DNA of 50,200 nucleotides from Lentisphaerae bacterium GWF2_50_93. GTDB lineage: Bacteria > Verrucomicrobiota > Lentisphaeria > Victivallales > GWF2-50-93. The number at the start of each line of letters is the position of its first letter. The first letter of the stretch is position 1. Positions 27,473-34,834 of this stretch are shown piece by piece. The stretch lies in assembly GCA_001804815.1 (NCBI GenBank), contig MHBI01000052.1, forward strand, positions 1 to 50,200, given 5' to 3'. Under the pieces are notes generated by a model, which saw nothing but the letters and a program-made list of their open reading frames with translations, was not told the DNA's origin and did not search any database. The position numbers were made by a program, and so were the translations under genes.

Positions 27473-28477
27473 CTACAGCGTCGTCCTTATCACCGTCGTT
27501 TCCTTGCCCTCGGGGACGATGATGCTGTAGTCGCCGAACGATGCAGGGATCATGCAGGTGGAACCCATTTCAACGGTCACAGACAGGTCGTATCTGCTGA
27601 TCGTGACAGGCTGGTTGACTGCGGTGATGAGATGGAAGCTGTTGCCATCAGTGCTGTCAGGCCATCTCTCCACAAGACGCAGATCGTCGATGCGGAAGAA
27701 CGGGCATCTGTTGATTATGGGGAATTTGCGGTTGTGATCGGAGAAGCTTGAGACTCCGGCGATCCTGGGCGACGTCCTGTCGGTGAAATTTATGCATTCA
27801 AGGGCCTTGTCGACGTGGAGTTCGCGCGGCTTGCCGTCTGTTCCAAGGCGTCCCCAGTCGCTTATCCTGTAGGTGGTATTGCTGTTCTGCTGGATCTCGA
27901 GGAGCAGGTTGCCACCGCCGATGGCATGGACTCTGCCTGCGCTTATGAAAAAAGCGTCGCCGGGAACTGAATTGAATGTCTGGAGGCAGTTCTCGATGTC
28001 GGTGGAGCTCATGCTGTCGATGAAGCGTCTCTGCGTGCAGTTCGACTTGAGCCCGGCGAAAATCTTGGCGCCCTGCTTTGCGGCAATGACGTACCACATT
28101 TCCGTCTTGGGTTCGGCATTTTCTTTCAGCTTCGCGCAGGCGTATTCATCCGGATGGACCTGGAGTGAAAGGCGTTTTCCTGCGTCGATGAGCTTGATGA
28201 GGAGCGGAAATCTCCCACCTGCAAATGCGTTTCCTACAAGGGCCTTCTCGTAATGGACTATGAGATCCCTGAGGCTGATGCCTTTCATGGGGCCGTTGGA
28301 AACTACGCTGACAGCGCCATCCCTGTCGGAGATCTCCCAGGACTCGCCTATCGGAGAATCCTTTTCCGGAGTCTGCCTCTTGAGATGTTCCTTGAGAAGG
28401 CTTCCTCCCCAGACCACGTCTACATAGATTGGGTCGAATAAAATCGGATACAGTTCGTCTTTTTCTACAAATCTCAT
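27473..28477 (-). CDS. manA: Mannose-6-phosphate isomerase, class I
   Basis: 334 residues from ATG 28477, which lies three bases after the rex stop with AGGGG well placed; the extra two codons upstream would need a TTG. It interconverts fructose-6-P and mannose-6-P. The zinc site is visible as Q106 and H108 (LSLQVHPDE), E126 (KTEMWYV) and H184 (SAGRVHAIGGGN), and the EIQQNSNTTYRISDW signature is present. Together with rex on the same transcript this suggests redox-linked control of sugar metabolism. The length is that of the short bacterial ManA type. Confidence 0.93.
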   Translation of the reverse strand: MRFVEKDELYPILFDPIYVDVVWGGSLLKEHLKRQTPEKDSPIGESWEISDRDGAVSVVSNGPMKGISLRDLIVHYEKALVGNAFAGGRFPLLIKLIDAGKRLSLQVHPDEYACAKLKENAEPKTEMWYVIAAKQGAKIFAGLKSNCTQRRFIDSMSSTDIENCLQTFNSVPGDAFFISAGRVHAIGGGNLLLEIQQNSNTTYRISDWGRLGTDGKPRELHVDKALECINFTDRTSPRIAGVSSFSDHNRKFPIINRCPFFRIDDLRLVERWPDSTDGNSFHLITAVNQPVTISRYDLSVTVEMGSTCMIPASFGDYSIIVPEGKETTVIRTTL

Positions 28478-28479
28478 TT

Positions 28480-29121
28480 TCAAATCCCCTGGTTGCTGAA
28501 GAACGCAAGCTGCATGAAAGAGCAGACTATCTGCCTGTCACGGACGACGATGCTGTCCGGAACCTTCAACCGCCTCTGCGTATAATTTAAAATTCCCCTG
28601 ACTCCGCCTGCTGAAACAAGCTTGTCCACGACTTCCTGTGCGGCTGACGGGGGAACACAGAGGGTCGCTATTGAAATCTTCATCTTCCTGACACTTTTTT
28701 CAAGGTCCGCCACATTCTCGACCACCACTCCGCCGATTTTCTTTCCGATCAGGGACTTGTGGCTGTCGAAGAGGGCTACGAGATTCATGCCATAGGATGA
28801 GAACGGCACATGTTCGGCGATCGCCGAGCCAAGCTTGCCGCATCCGATTATCGCCAGATTGGTGGTGTTCTCAAGCCCGAGCTTGTTGCGTATGGCCGTC
28901 TTAAGCGTATTGACATTGTAGCCGTGCCTGATCCTCCCGGTCTTCTCGAGCTGGAACAGATCCTGCCTCACCTGGCTTGGAGTATTTCCATAGACGTCGG
29001 CGAGTTCCTTGCTGGATATTGTTTCTTTTCCGCAGAAGAGATGCTGCTCCAGAATAAGAAGATACTCGGAAAGTCTTTCCGCGGTCGGACGCGAAATCCC
29101 CCTGGCTTTTCCCTTTTTCAT
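28480..29121 (-). CDS. rex: Redox-sensing transcriptional repressor Rex
   Basis: 213 residues from ATG 29121 with GGGGGGTT just upstream; a TTG one codon earlier is less likely. The N-terminal winged helix reads RPTAERLSEYLLILEQ, then TISSKELADVYGNTPSQVRQDL. The Rossmann domain has the NADH-binding loop IIGCGKLGSAI, and the C-terminal helix is FMQLAFF. Rex senses NADH/NAD and represses fermentation and respiratory genes; it may control its own transcript. manA follows with a 2-base gap, so the two are one operon. Confidence 0.95.
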   Translation of the reverse strand: MKKGKARGISRPTAERLSEYLLILEQHLFCGKETISSKELADVYGNTPSQVRQDLFQLEKTGRIRHGYNVNTLKTAIRNKLGLENTTNLAIIGCGKLGSAIAEHVPFSSYGMNLVALFDSHKSLIGKKIGGVVVENVADLEKSVRKMKISIATLCVPPSAAQEVVDKLVSAGGVRGILNYTQRRLKVPDSIVVRDRQIVCSFMQLAFFSNQGI

Positions 29122-29199
29122 CAACCCCCCACAAAATCATTAAGAATTTTTATTATTAACCTAGATATTGCATTTGATTGTTGAGTTCAGCAATATCTA

Positions 29200-29340
29200 C
29201 CTTGGTGGCATAGGATTATGCCGCCAAGGCCGAGCACACTTTCGTGTCTCGGGGTTAACCCCGGTTTTTCGAGGCTTTTGCCTCGAAAACATCGGCCTCC
29301 CGGTAAATTTTGCCGCCTTAAACGCAAAATTTAGGTTAAT
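29200..29340. ncRNA. Dense run of perfect stem-loops upstream of rex; possible structured element
   Basis: Successive hairpins are: 29200-29229 (13-bp stem, loop GGAT, one G-T pair), 29230-29252 (CCGAG..ACAC/GTGT..CTCGG), 29251-29262 (GGGTTAACCC), 29266-29289 (TTTTCGAGGC/GCCTCGAAAA, loop TTTT) and 29304-29333 (TAAATTTTGC/GCAAAATTTA). GGCCGA at 29228 can pair with TCGGCC at 29292, closing the middle part. There is no open frame. It could be a palindromic repeat cluster, a structured RNA or a regulatory leader. It lies about 80-220 bases upstream of the rex start on the opposite face of MITE copy 2. Confidence 0.4.
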
Positions 29341-29410
29341 TTTTTAACAATACATGTGAAACATCAATTTTCAATCCTGCAGGATGGAGATTTTATTTAG
29401 GAATACTCAA

Positions 29411-29688
29411 GGGAACCTCTAAAAATTGACATATGGCGCGCAACAGTAGATTATGGAGTTACGGCTAGGAGTGGAATTCAGGAGCAGCCCTGAAACGGGC
29501 TGTGACTGAGTTCCCGACAACGCCGGAATCCATAAGAATCTGTTGCCCTCCGGGTTGCGGATCTTTTTGGCTCAAGGAAGAATGTTCTTCAGCCGGCGTA
29601 TCGCTTTGGATACGCCTCTGTCAGAAATTCTTCTTGCGCTATCAAAAATCTTCCGCAACGCGCCAAATGTGAATTTTTAGAGGTTCCC
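29411..29688. mobile_element. MITE copy 2, 278 bp
   Basis: Same ends (GGGAACCTCTAAAAATT and complement), same length and same internal layout as 7619-7896, with scattered substitutions concentrated in the left half. The flanking duplication is TCAA (29407-29410 and 29689-29692). The right-hand TCAA contains the stop codon of the minus-strand gene ending at 29689, so the insertion hit the stop codon and the target duplication preserved it. Confidence 0.93.
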
Positions 29689-29943
29689 TCAAGGTTTAAG
29701 CTGTCCTTCCCCATCGTCCTTTCCGGGGGGTTTCCTCTTGAACGGAATATTGTCCTTCATTTTCTGCAGCAGCTTCCTGGCCCAGATGAACTCAATTGCC
29801 AGTATGCCTATCCCGAGCGGTATGAAAACAATCGCCGGCCCAGGCAGGACGATCATCAGGATACCGATCAGAAGAACCGTGAATCCTATTACTGCAACAA
29901 TCAGCTTTCTCGCATTACTAAGTATAAAATCAAGGATTTTCAC
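29689..29943 (-). CDS. Small PGPGW-type membrane protein
   Basis: 84 residues from a GTG at 29943 with GGAG upstream. Two adjacent hydrophobic segments (about 12-32 and 34-52) are separated by LPGPAIVFIPLG, the signature of the PGPGW/TIGR02611-like family of small membrane proteins. EFIWARKLLQKMK follows and then a charged tail. Function is unknown in the family. The stop codon lies in the target duplication of MITE copy 2. Confidence 0.8.
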   Translation of the reverse strand: MKILDFILSNARKLIVAVIGFTVLLIGILMIVLPGPAIVFIPLGIGILAIEFIWARKLLQKMKDNIPFKRKPPGKDDGEGQLKP

Positions 29944-30022
29944 CTGCTCCCGCTCCTCAAAAGGTTGAATATTGCACCAATCGGTGTTAAAATTTTATCT
30001 TTAATCCAACGATATCTCAAAT

Positions 30023-30718
30023 ATGGGGAAAAACATCATGCAGCATATAAATATCCCTCCAAAGGATCATGTCAAGGTTCTTGATGGACAGGGCTGGGTC
30101 GGACTTATCGACAAGATGGGCACCGAGACAACCATTGTCAACGCCGCACGCGTCTCATTCGGAAAGCTCAAGGACAGCATGGACGACAAGGACATAGTCC
30201 TCCTGAAATACCTCCTCGAGAACAAGCACAGCAGCACGATGGAGCATATCGTATTCACATTCAGCATACACTGCCCCCTCTTCGTCCGCAGCCAGTGGCA
30301 CCGCCACCGCACTTGGTCGTACAACGAGATTTCCCGGCGCTACACCGAAATAGACCTGGAATTCTATACTCCTGAAAAACTCCGCAGGCAGGCCGAGACC
30401 AACAGGCAGGCCTCCATAGTCGATGACAAGTTCGACGACAGGGAATACAGGAAGATGATGCTCGATCAGAACACGCATTCACTGGAGCTCTTCAACAAGC
30501 TCCTCGAAGGCGGCGTCTGCCGCGAGCAGGCGCGCATGGTGCTTCCGCAGAGCATGATGGTGACATTCTGGGGAACCGTCGATCTCAACAACCTCATCCA
30601 TTTCCTGGAACTCCGCGACAGCGACCACGCGCAGCTGGAAATCCGTGAGTATGCCCAGGGAATAAAACAGCTGGTCAAGCCATATATCCCGAATGTCGCG
30701 AAGATCATGAACTGGTAA
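30023..30718 (+). CDS. thyX: Flavin-dependent thymidylate synthase ThyX
   Basis: 231 residues. It makes dTMP from dUMP with FAD and methylenetetrahydrofolate. The ThyX motif RHRTWSYNEISR starts at R94, preceded by SSTMEHIVFTF and followed by a C-terminal LRDSDHAQLEIREYA block that carries FAD/dUMP contacts. Two starts are possible (30023 and 30038); neither has a convincing ribosome binding site. No thyA is seen in the window. The stop codon lies inside a 10-bp stem hairpin. Confidence 0.95.
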   Translation: MGKNIMQHINIPPKDHVKVLDGQGWVGLIDKMGTETTIVNAARVSFGKLKDSMDDKDIVLLKYLLENKHSSTMEHIVFTFSIHCPLFVRSQWHRHRTWSYNEISRRYTEIDLEFYTPEKLRRQAETNRQASIVDDKFDDREYRKMMLDQNTHSLELFNKLLEGGVCREQARMVLPQSMMVTFWGTVDLNNLIHFLELRDSDHAQLEIREYAQGIKQLVKPYIPNVAKIMNW

Positions 30719-30738
30719 ACAGGCGGACGCCTGTTTAC
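30715..30738 (+). terminator. Hairpin that includes the thyX stop codon
   Basis: GTAAACAGGC GGAC GCCTGTTTAC, a perfect 10-bp stem; the TAA at 30716-30718 is the thyX stop. No T-run follows. Confidence 0.55.
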
Positions 30739-30846
30739 AATGTTTGGATTCTGGATCCTTTAAATTGTATTTTTTTATCTGTTGAGTTTCGTCTGCAGTC
30801 AATCCGCCTCGGACGGATTAAGTCCGTAAGGGTTGTCTTGGAAGTA

Positions 30847-30919
30847 GGTACGTGCTTTAGCATGTACCATCCGGAGATCCTCTAAAAATTCAGGAATGGG
30901 ACAGGCTAAAGCCCGTCCC
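30847..30919. repeat. Pair of palindromic repeat modules between thyX and pdxA
   Basis: GGTACGTGC TTTA GCATGTACC (30847-30868) is preceded by GAAGTA. A GGGACAGGCT/AGCCCGTCCC hairpin (30898-30919) is followed by ACTTC, so the two modules are inverted relative to each other. Between them CCTCTAAAAATT (30879-30890) equals part of the MITE end and could be a solo relic. Confidence 0.6.
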
Positions 30920-30939
30920 TACTTCAAGGAACATGCTTT

Positions 30940-32001
30940 ATGAACATTCTCCCAAAAATTGCTTTGACGATGGGTGATCCGGCTGGAATCGGACCGGAGC
31001 TGGCCGTCCGCGCCGCCACAGATCCCTCCCTCCGGAAAATCGCCGACATCACGGTCTACGGATGTCCGGACATCATCTCAAAGGCCTCTGCGAAATTCGC
31101 GAATGGTGCATTAATCAACGGAGGGCGGACTTTCTTGTCCGCCATTTCAAGGCCTGATTTGGCGGGTACGAAAACCCGCCCTCCTTTGAAAATCGAATCT
31201 TCAAAACAATCGGCTCTCATTAAAATTGCAGATACCGGAGATCTGAAGTTTTCAAAAGTCCCTGCCGGAAAAACCGATACACGGTGCGGAATCGAAGCCT
31301 GGAACGCCATCTTGTGCGCAACAAAGGATGTCATTGCCGGCAAGATGGACGCGCTTGTCACGGCGCCAGTCAACAAGGCATCAATAAACAAGTCGGGTAT
31401 TCCATTCACCGGCCATACCGAATTCATCGCCGAACTGTGCGGAACTGCGAATTTCGCAATGATGCAGTCCGCGGAAAACCTCAGGGTCGTATTTGCTACA
31501 ACCCATATCCCCCTCGACAAAGTGTCCGAGGTGATAACTTCAAAACGGATCATTGAAGTAGCCGAACTCATCAATGAAGCCATCCGGCAGGAAGGGATCA
31601 GAAAGCCTATCCTTGCATGCGCCGCATTGAATCCCCACGCGGGAGAGGACGGCTATATGGGGCAGGAAGAAATTAAAACCATCATTCCAGCCTTGCTGAA
31701 GCTACGGAGGAAAGGAATCAGGATTGACGGCCCCTTCCCTCCTGACATACTGTTCATCGACACAATCAGGAATAATTACGATGGAATTATCTCGATGTAT
31801 CATGACCAGGGGCACATCCCCTTTAAAATGCTGGCCTTTGACAAGGGCGTCAATTCCACCCTGGGTCTGCCGATAATCCGGACAAGCCCCGACCATGGAA
31901 CTGCGTTCGACATCGCGTGGGAGGGGATCGCAAACACAGGAAGCCTGTTTGCCGCGGTAAGACTTGCCGCGCTGAGGGCCAAGAAAAGAACGAAACGGTA
32001 A
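30940..32001 (+). CDS. pdxA: 4-hydroxythreonine-4-phosphate dehydrogenase PdxA
   Basis: 353 residues, about 20-25 longer than usual for the family (E. coli about 329). It acts in vitamin B6 synthesis. Family marks are TMGDPAGIGPEL at the N-terminus, TAPVNKASIN, the metal-site residues in PFTGHTEF, LNPHAGEDG and SMYHDQGHIP, and TSPDHGTAFDIA. Residues about 61-82 (GGRTFLSAISRPDLAGTKTR and a few more) do not resemble the family. They are encoded by a palindromic repeat at 31120-31184 that keeps the frame. The gene otherwise looks intact. The start at 30940 follows CAAGGAACATGCTTT. Confidence 0.94.
   Translation: MNILPKIALTMGDPAGIGPELAVRAATDPSLRKIADITVYGCPDIISKASAKFANGALINGGRTFLSAISRPDLAGTKTRPPLKIESSKQSALIKIADTGDLKFSKVPAGKTDTRCGIEAWNAILCATKDVIAGKMDALVTAPVNKASINKSGIPFTGHTEFIAELCGTANFAMMQSAENLRVVFATTHIPLDKVSEVITSKRIIEVAELINEAIRQEGIRKPILACAALNPHAGEDGYMGQEEIKTIIPALLKLRRKGIRIDGPFPPDILFIDTIRNNYDGIISMYHDQGHIPFKMLAFDKGVNSTLGLPIIRTSPDHGTAFDIAWEGIANTGSLFAAVRLAALRAKKRTKR
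31120..31184. repeat. Palindromic element inserted in frame within pdxA
   Basis: A 65-bp stretch bounded by GGAGGG and CCCTCC. It contains two hairpins: GGCGGAC TTTCTT GTCCGCC (31124-31143) and GGCGGGT ACGAAA ACCCGCC (31161-31180). It interrupts an otherwise normal pdxA near its variable early region without shifting the frame. Confidence 0.8.
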
Positions 32002-32005
32002 TATC

Positions 32006-32725
32006 TTACCGTATTCCGCTATTAAGCCTGACTAAAGTGTGCCAGTTAATGGAACCATCCTTATTACAATAATCTCTGATAAACTCCCCGGTGAACCGAT
32101 TAACAGCTTTTCCCCACTCTTCATTAAACTGCTTGCGATGGGCCTCTGGCCTCTCTCTCATGGCATCTATAATTTTCATGTAGAAATCTTCGTCGCCAGT
32201 AATTCTCATCCAAAAACTCTGGCCAGCTAGTTCACGAAAAACCCATTTACAGTTGTCTGCCTTAGTTTTCTTGTTGCCATAACAATATCCGACTAATGCT
32301 TCGAAATGTTTTTGCAGTTTAAGCATTCGTTTTTGCAAAGCTTGAAAATCTTGATTCTGACGTTTTCTGCTTTGTGCATTAAATACAGAGGGGCCAGACT
32401 TAACAGCAATTGCAGTATAAGCATCTTTCGTATCAACAGCAACATCAACTCCCTCGGATGGCGCAACAACTCCTCCTGAAACAGCTTTTGCGAGAGGTTC
32501 AAAAAACGCATCTCCAAATATACCTTCATCAGAGGATGACATATAGGCCGTCAACAACTGCCCAACTATCTCTGCAGCAGTTTGGGTGCCTACGGCACGA
32601 AACAGATAGGGATTTTTCCTCTTCAGCGTGTCCTTAAGCTTTAATCCGCTCAGCTTATTGATTCTCCTACTATAGAAATCATCAAGACACCTGCATACGA
32701 GCCGTTCAAGAGCCGGCTTATTCAT
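32006..32725 (-). CDS. Type II restriction endonuclease, PmeII-like family
   Basis: 239 residues from ATG 32725, with GGGAG 8-9 bases upstream; its ATG overlaps the methyltransferase stop as ATGA. The sequence contains NPYLFRAVGTQTAAEIVGQL, then AYMSSSDEGIFGDAFFEPLA, an N-terminal block I recall from PmeII-family endonucleases. A probable PD-(D/E)XK-like core follows in GVDVAVDTKDAYTAIAVKSG with FNAQS after it; the acidic residue before Lys is replaced by Ala, a deviation from the canonical motif. The tight pairing with a cytosine methyltransferase supports the role. Base composition is AT-richer than the flanking genes, which fits horizontal transfer. Confidence 0.75.
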   Translation of the reverse strand: MNKPALERLVCRCLDDFYSRRINKLSGLKLKDTLKRKNPYLFRAVGTQTAAEIVGQLLTAYMSSSDEGIFGDAFFEPLAKAVSGGVVAPSEGVDVAVDTKDAYTAIAVKSGPSVFNAQSRKRQNQDFQALQKRMLKLQKHFEALVGYCYGNKKTKADNCKWVFRELAGQSFWMRITGDEDFYMKIIDAMRERPEAHRKQFNEEWGKAVNRFTGEFIRDYCNKDGSINWHTLVRLNSGIR

Positions 32726-33918
32726 ATGGCTTTCTCCCAATTGTTTAAAAAGTTCAGGATAGTTGTTCCAATCACATAACCAAGACCTACTGGAACAGCA
32801 TTTCCAATCTGACGGTATTTATCAACAATATTGCCTTCAAAAATCCAATCGTCTGGAAACTGCTGGATACGGGCATACTCCTTTAAGGATAAGGGGCGTA
32901 GTTCAGTCGGATGGCAAAGGCATGTGCTCTTTTGAATCGGACTGGTAGGAACAGTTGGACTAGGCTGTGATAAAGACAGTCGACGAAAGAATCCAACCCT
33001 TCCCCCAGTTGAATCATACGCGCCTCCTAGCGCCTCTTTCTGCATTTCCTGAGGCAGGGAACGCCAATTTTCTCCATCTTTAAGCAGTGAAAGATACATA
33101 GCTCTTTTCTTTGAGAATGGGATATATTCCGGCTTCTCATCGTGTAATCCGGAAAGCGCATCTCCCAACGTCCGCCAGCGATGCTGAAAAAAGTTTTCAT
33201 CTGGCCCGTAAGCTCCTGGCGGCATTGGAACTTGGAGTCCATCTCGACTGCCAATAAAAACTACCCGTTCTCTCTTTTGAGGAGTACCATAATTGGCAGC
33301 ATTTACCAGTTGGGCAGTAACAACATATTCCATCTGCTTGAACTTCTCATTTAGAAGGGAAAGCACCGACCCCCTTCCATCGTAGTCAACTTTTTTTTCA
33401 CGTTTCGCCAGAGGTATATGATCAACTGCCGCGGAAAGAATACCTCTGACATTTTCCATAACAAAAAAAGGTGGACGTATCTCATTAACCAGTTTCAGAA
33501 AGTCAAACATTACTTGTCCACGCGGATCGTTAAATGCTTGCCTCTTTCCAGCTGTACTGAACGAAGGGCATGGAGGTCCCCCAACTATCAGAGCCACTTG
33601 ATCTTTACGTAAATTAAACTTCTCTAACAGAAGATCTCCTTTGTTCCAGTTACGAATATCATCCTCAACAAGCGGAATTTCCGGACGATTTCGTCGAATT
33701 GTTGCTGCTGCTCTCTTGTCCAACTCCAAACAGCCAACACACTCGAATCCTGCGGATTCCAACCCTAAATCAAGCCCCATTGCACCACTAAAAAGGGAAA
33801 TAAATTTCGGCTTATTTTTCACACTGCCATATTCATTCCAGGAAGTGCTCATCATCCTTCCATGCGCCGTTTTTTGTCTTGCAGGTCGGCCTAATAGATG
33901 AAATTTGCTTCTGTGCAT
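32722..33918 (-). CDS. dcm: DNA (cytosine-5) methyltransferase of a type II R-M system
   Basis: 398 residues. C5-methyltransferase motifs are in order: I FISLFSGAMGLDLGLE, IV GGPPCPSFS with catalytic C117, VI FVMENVRG, VIII QKRERVVF, and X GNAVPVGLG near the C-terminus. The region between VIII and X (about 230-340) is the target recognition part. The start at 33918 has AAGG at a good distance. It protects the host from the endonuclease encoded immediately downstream. AT-rich codon use sets the pair apart. Confidence 0.94.
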   Translation of the reverse strand: MHRSKFHLLGRPARQKTAHGRMMSTSWNEYGSVKNKPKFISLFSGAMGLDLGLESAGFECVGCLELDKRAAATIRRNRPEIPLVEDDIRNWNKGDLLLEKFNLRKDQVALIVGGPPCPSFSTAGKRQAFNDPRGQVMFDFLKLVNEIRPPFFVMENVRGILSAAVDHIPLAKREKKVDYDGRGSVLSLLNEKFKQMEYVVTAQLVNAANYGTPQKRERVVFIGSRDGLQVPMPPGAYGPDENFFQHRWRTLGDALSGLHDEKPEYIPFSKKRAMYLSLLKDGENWRSLPQEMQKEALGGAYDSTGGRVGFFRRLSLSQPSPTVPTSPIQKSTCLCHPTELRPLSLKEYARIQQFPDDWIFEGNIVDKYRQIGNAVPVGLGYVIGTTILNFLNNWEKAI

Positions 33919-34189
33919 GTAAATACCTTAAAAAATTCGGAATATTTTGCCTGACATTTAATTTTCATAAACAATTGAAAGTAGTTGCTTGAGGAGAAAT
34001 TATCAAGCAATCCATTTAGAAAAAAACTCTGCGGCGTATCAAAAAGATGGATTATGCTTCCCTGTCTTGTGGCAACCTGTTCTTGGAGATAAGGCAACTA
34101 CGGGTTACCAGCGTCAACCTTCTTTTTTTCTTCCAGGCATTTCCTGGTTGCCAGTATGCCAATTCCTACAAACAGGCTGAAAGCCTGTC
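33919..34189. other. AT-rich region upstream of the R-M genes
   Basis: No convincing gene. An 8-bp-stem hairpin TTGCTTGA/TCAAGCAA (33985-34010) lies 67 bases upstream of the methyltransferase start. It could be part of its promoter or an autoregulatory site; no controller-protein gene was found. Confidence 0.5.
34172..34188 (-). terminator. Stem-loop at the end of the histidine phosphatase gene
   Basis: On the minus strand the gene ends AAG TAG, followed directly by ACAGGCT/AGCCTGT with a short loop. The same word pattern (AAGTAGGACAGGCTTTC) closes ispF. It is probably a repeat module acting as a transcript 3' end. Confidence 0.55.
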
Positions 34190-34834
34190 CTACTTCGGAG
34201 CGGGGAAGCAAAGCGTTGGATAGGATATCCCTTTGCATTCCTGGAATTTCACTGTGGCGTAGCCTGTCTGTTCAAATGCGAACCTTCCTATTGGGAACGG
34301 CCGCAGCTCGAGGATGAATGACAGCAGGACATTGAGGGAGCCTCCATGTGCGAATACCGCAATTGAGAGATCCTTGGCCTTCTTGTCGACGACATATCCG
34401 CCCAGTCTGGCGTGGATGCCTATCTTGTCGAGCTCCTTCAGGAACGCCGGGCATATCCTGGCATACATGTCGAAGCATCCTTCTCCAAGATCGGTCTTCC
34501 AGGTCTCCTCGGCATGAAAGCCTGAAGCCAGTTTCTGTATGGCTTCGAACTCCGTCTTCGGCAGTTTTTCGAGATGCCGGTCTGGCATCCATTCCTTCAT
34601 GAAATCACAGATCCTTATCGGCGTTTTCCTTCCATTGAGGACGATCTCCGCAGTCTGCAGGGCGCGTCCGTACGAGGAGGAGATGGCCAGATCGAATTTC
34701 TCGCCCTTCAGTGTTTTCGCGAGCAGTTTCGCCTGCTTCACTCCCTTCTCCGAAAGGCTCCCCTTGACCGGTCTTTCGGGGCATATGAAAGGATCTCCGG
34801 CGATTTCAGCGTGGCGTACAAATGTTATTTTCAT
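34190..34834 (-). CDS. Histidine phosphatase family protein
   Basis: 214 residues. The N-terminal phosphate pocket reads KITFVRHAE, where Ala replaces the Gly of the usual RHG; SSSYGRALQTAEI and the second His in VFAHGGSLNVLL are also present. These are marks of the phosphoglycerate-mutase-like phosphatases. The substrate is unknown. The start overlaps the rhamnulokinase stop (ATGA), so it is translated with it and may act in the same sugar pathway. The stop TAG is the first word of a palindromic repeat. Confidence 0.88.
   Translation of the reverse strand: MKITFVRHAEIAGDPFICPERPVKGSLSEKGVKQAKLLAKTLKGEKFDLAISSSYGRALQTAEIVLNGRKTPIRICDFMKEWMPDRHLEKLPKTEFEAIQKLASGFHAEETWKTDLGEGCFDMYARICPAFLKELDKIGIHARLGGYVVDKKAKDLSIAVFAHGGSLNVLLSFILELRPFPIGRFAFEQTGYATVKFQECKGISYPTLCFPAPK

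Noticed and set aside
33891..34097. 68-codon frame upstream of the methyltransferase, considered as an R-M controller protein
   Set aside because: It overlaps the methyltransferase start, shows no helix-turn-helix pattern and has no ribosome binding site.
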